Shown here in pieces: positions 59,160-64,000 of a stretch of DNA of 64,000 bases; the first letter of the stretch is position 1, and each line of letters opens with the position of its first letter. This DNA is from Gonium pectorale (Eukaryota > Chlorophyta > Chlorophyceae > Chlamydomonadales > Volvocaceae), in the NCBI GenBank assembly GCA_001584585.1, contig LSYV01000057.1:679998-743997 (forward strand), written 5' to 3'. Position numbers and translations under genes: made by a program. The notes beneath the pieces were generated by a model. That model made no database searches and was not told the origin of the DNA. It worked only from the letters and a program-made list of their open reading frames with translations.

Positions 59160-60504
59160 GGCGCGTGGCGGCTGCATACGGAGGGGCGGGCGGAGGGGGA
59201 AGGGGAGCGCGGCGGGTTTGGTACGAGTGCCCTTGAGGGCAACGGACGGGCTGGGTTGGAATCCGTACGTGGGTGCGCGTGCAATGGGGGTTGGGGAAGG
59301 GAGAGATGCCTAGAGTTGCGGATGGGAGGGAGGGAGGGAGGGTGAGGTAAGAGGATGGCTGTCCTTTTCCGTTTGATTGCATCTATGCTCGACGGTTTCC
59401 TGGCACAGCTTAGTTTTGTTTGCTTTGTCCGCGGGTGTGCACACGTCGAGCAGTCGCTTTCTCGTCATGTAGTTCCAGACGGAGTCTTGTCTTCGCTTAT
59501 TCGTCACCCGCGGCGAAACGGCCGTGCCGTCACAAACTACGCACCGTCGTCTGTCGCTACCATTCACTGTCAGGACGGCACTGTCGACTGCACGGCAGCC
59601 AGCACTGAGGCCCATTGGCCGCAAGTGCTTGCTAGGCCGTTACTTCTGCACCTAATTGGTATGCATGGAGTCTGGCACGAGTCGAATTTTTGTATATGCT
59701 GTGGTTGAGTTCTGGCTCGTGTGGCCTGCAACCCCTCTCTGAGGTAGCCTGTAATCTGTAATCTGTGTATCTGGGGTCGCTTGCGGCGCTTGCTGTGCCG
59801 TGTACGGGTGTGGGTCCGTAGATGTGCTGCACTCAGCGGGGACACCCGAGCTGCCCGTCCTGCATTCGAGATGGCGCTCCAAACAGCGCACGTGTGGACA
59901 GGTGTTACGTGTCGTACGTGCCTAGTGAGCCCTGCTTGAAAGCAGACGACCTGGACGAGCTCCGCCCTTGATCATCCGAAGCAGAACCCCAACATGCCGT
60001 GCGCAGACAGGAGTGAGAGCCCCGACCCGTGCGCCACCCACCACCTTGGCCACAGTTTTTGTCAGGATGGCAAAGTTCACCTTTTCCAGCATCCTTTCTT
60101 TCATCAAAGGGAGCATGAAGTTCTGCACAGAGGATGAACCGGGGCTCGATGTCCATACCAGGTCCCCACTGGTCCAGACCCGCTACGTACTCCCGTTGTC
60201 TGCGTCCCTTCTTGCTTCTCCGCCTGTAACCTTTCCATAGAAATGAAACGGACATGGGGATGTGTGACCCGCTGGTCCGACATGGTCCGACAGAAGCGTG
60301 CAGTGCGCAAGGTTACGGTTCGCAACCAACCGCGGTGTGAGGGGTTGGGCCCCACAGACGCCACCCTAGGTAGGATGTACGTTACGCAGTTGTGTACTGT
60401 CACGCGTGCCGGGTACGACGGCCGTACAAGGTGCGTGCAGTGCAAGAGTGAGCGGGCTCGCGTGACTGTGGGACTGGCTTTTGTAACATAGATTCCATAG
60501 CACC
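59160..60504. other. Lipase 3' region and helicase upstream region
   Basis: The first 600 bases are probably the lipase 3' UTR. A reverse-strand frame at 59922-60128 looks exon-like (see findings) but cannot be built into a gene. No other gene seen. Confidence 0.45.
59750..59761 (+). terminator. Doubled poly(A) signal TGTAA of the lipase gene
   Basis: TGTAATCTGTAA: two TGTAA motifs at 59750-59754 and 59757-59761, about 590 nt after the stop codon. TGTAA is the chlorophyte poly(A) signal. Confidence 0.6.
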
Positions 60505-62702
<2,198 letters not shown>

Positions 62703-64000
62703 GTAAAGTGCTCGCGCAGCGCCGCAGCGGCTCGTTTCCTAACTCAGCTCAGTCTATTGCAGCCAGTGCAGACAGGCAGCCACGTTTGCATGGGAGCCAG
62801 CAGATTAGTGGGGTTCTCGGTCATCGTGTTCATGCCGGCGTGCTTGCCGTCATGTAACTTGTACCGTATCCATGTCATAGTTTTGCGTATCCACGTCATA
62901 GTTTTGCGGTGGCCTTTTAGGCACAATGTTCAGCAGCACCGTATGTTGCCAACTATTGCTTTGGACAACCGTCGCATGCCAGCGCCGAAGCTACACGTCG
63001 CAGCGGCAGTCCGGCTGTGCCAGCCATCCGCCAGAACCCGAGGCGCAGCTCGGAGTTATGCCGAGGGAGCTCCCGCCCGGGCCTTGCCGTTCGCGGCGAT
63101 GCCGCCCGCGGGCAGTGCAAGGCTTCCATCCATGCTCCCGGTCGGCCGGTCCCGTTGCACCGCACGGCTACGCCCCGCGGCTGCGACGGCGCGCCCTGCC
63201 CGCTCCTTGCGCCGCTTTGCCGTCTGGTCATGGCGGTACATGGCCTTACGCGCTTGGGCGCCCGCCCCCGTTACGCGGCAGCGCCCTCACGGCGTCTGTG
63301 CGACTGCGCTGCTCGTGGCCCGTGGCCACGTTCGCGCAGTCCGGCTGCGGGCTGCGCGTCGCTGCTGAGGGCGGCGCCGCACGAGGGGCGGGACGGGCAG
63401 GGGCCGGGGGACGCTGGGGGACCACTGCTGCTGCTTCTGCCGCTGCCCGCGGGGCGGCGCAAGCCCTCCGCGCGCGCCTGCGCCACACGGCAGGCAGGAT
63501 CGGCTGGGGCCCATTCAGGGCCCCAGCCTGCCCTGCGCCAGCCGCCATTCTAAACATGGAGTGGCGGTCGCGCGGCAGTGCCATGACGGCTCTCGGGCCG
63601 CGCTAACTGAAAGCGCGGTCGCTGAGCTTGGTGCTGCCGCAGGGAGCGCCGCGCTGAGGCCGCCGCGGGAGCAGGAGCCGGAGCGCCAACTGGAGGGGCG
63701 CCGACGACCCGCTCTTGGCGCGGCGCTAACGGCAGAAAGGCGGATGGCTGGAGCGACGCTGAGCGCCGGCGCTGGAGGCGCTTCATTGCCGAGCAGGAGC
63801 AGCAGAACGCACTTGGCCAGCTTGCAGCCGATTCTCTGTGCTCACCGTCATGCACTGACGCTCCCTCCGCTACCCCATTGCTCCTCCTCGCCTCACCTGC
63901 GGCTCCCTCTGTGGCGCACCCCTTCACGCCTGGCCCCTATTGTCGTCACCGTCTCTTCATTCATTGGTATGGCTGTCGCTCGCCGCGCATTTCGTTGCGC
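62703..64000. other. Probable long intron of the helicase gene or intergenic DNA
   Basis: Follows a good donor (CTAG|GTAAAG). TCCATGTCATAGTTTTGCG and TCCACGTCATAGTTTTGCG-type copies (16 of 19 bases shared) occur at about 62869-62907. From 63.0 kb it is very GC-rich and open in several frames on both strands. None encodes helicase sequence or another domain I recognise. Confidence 0.45.

Overview
The window is nuclear DNA from a green alga (core Chlorophyta). It is GC-rich. Its genes are broken into many short exons, mostly with GTGAGT/GTGCGT-type donors and GCAG acceptors. It carries chloroplast-targeted proteins (a plastid-type aromatic amino acid hydroxylase and a thylakoid-lumen DEG protease), an axonemal dynein assembly factor (so motile flagella, or recent loss of them), and TGTAA motifs 3' of several genes, the usual chlorophyte poly(A) signal. 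I cannot name the species. All exon models were made by hand from reading frames, splice motifs and remembered family sequences; no search was run.

Layout. 1-6966: mostly non-coding, with a possible membrane-protein tail at the left edge, a second diverged copy of that tail near 4.6-4.9 kb, a GT microsatellite and short tandem repeats. 6967-9186 (+): an SRSF1/SR34-type splicing factor. 10566-12729 (-): an EXS-domain membrane protein. 13735-20644 (-): SSRP1, the HMG-box subunit of FACT, in 14 exons. 22578-24883 (-): GID8/TWA1, a subunit of the GID/CTLH ubiquitin ligase. 25335-28651 (+): PSF2 of the GINS replication complex, with a 511-base assembly gap inside one intron. 30731-34317 (-): phenylalanine hydroxylase with a plastid transit peptide and an intronic minisatellite. 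35003-44490 (-): separase, about 2,360 residues. 45299-48615 (+): DNAAF1/ODA7. 50340-54144 (-): lumenal DEG1-like protease, 5' end unresolved. 55420-56538 (-): an unrecognised His-rich protein. 56838-59159 (+): a monoacylglycerol-lipase-like hydrolase. 60505-beyond 62702 (+): a DDX5/DBP2 RNA helicase whose last exon or exons are not in the window.

The genes do not form a pathway or operon. Several are linked to chromosome replication, chromatin and segregation (SSRP1, PSF2, separase; GID8 also acts in regulated protein degradation). Three pairs are head to head over 0.3-0.8 kb (GID8/PSF2, separase/DNAAF1, His-rich/lipase) and may share promoters. I found no convincing new multi-gene system. 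The more unusual items are an intronic minisatellite made of an AACGG-containing unit, three GC-AG introns (one in-frame and possibly optional), a twin-arginine lumenal signal on the DEG protease, and the duplicated GC-rich tail element.
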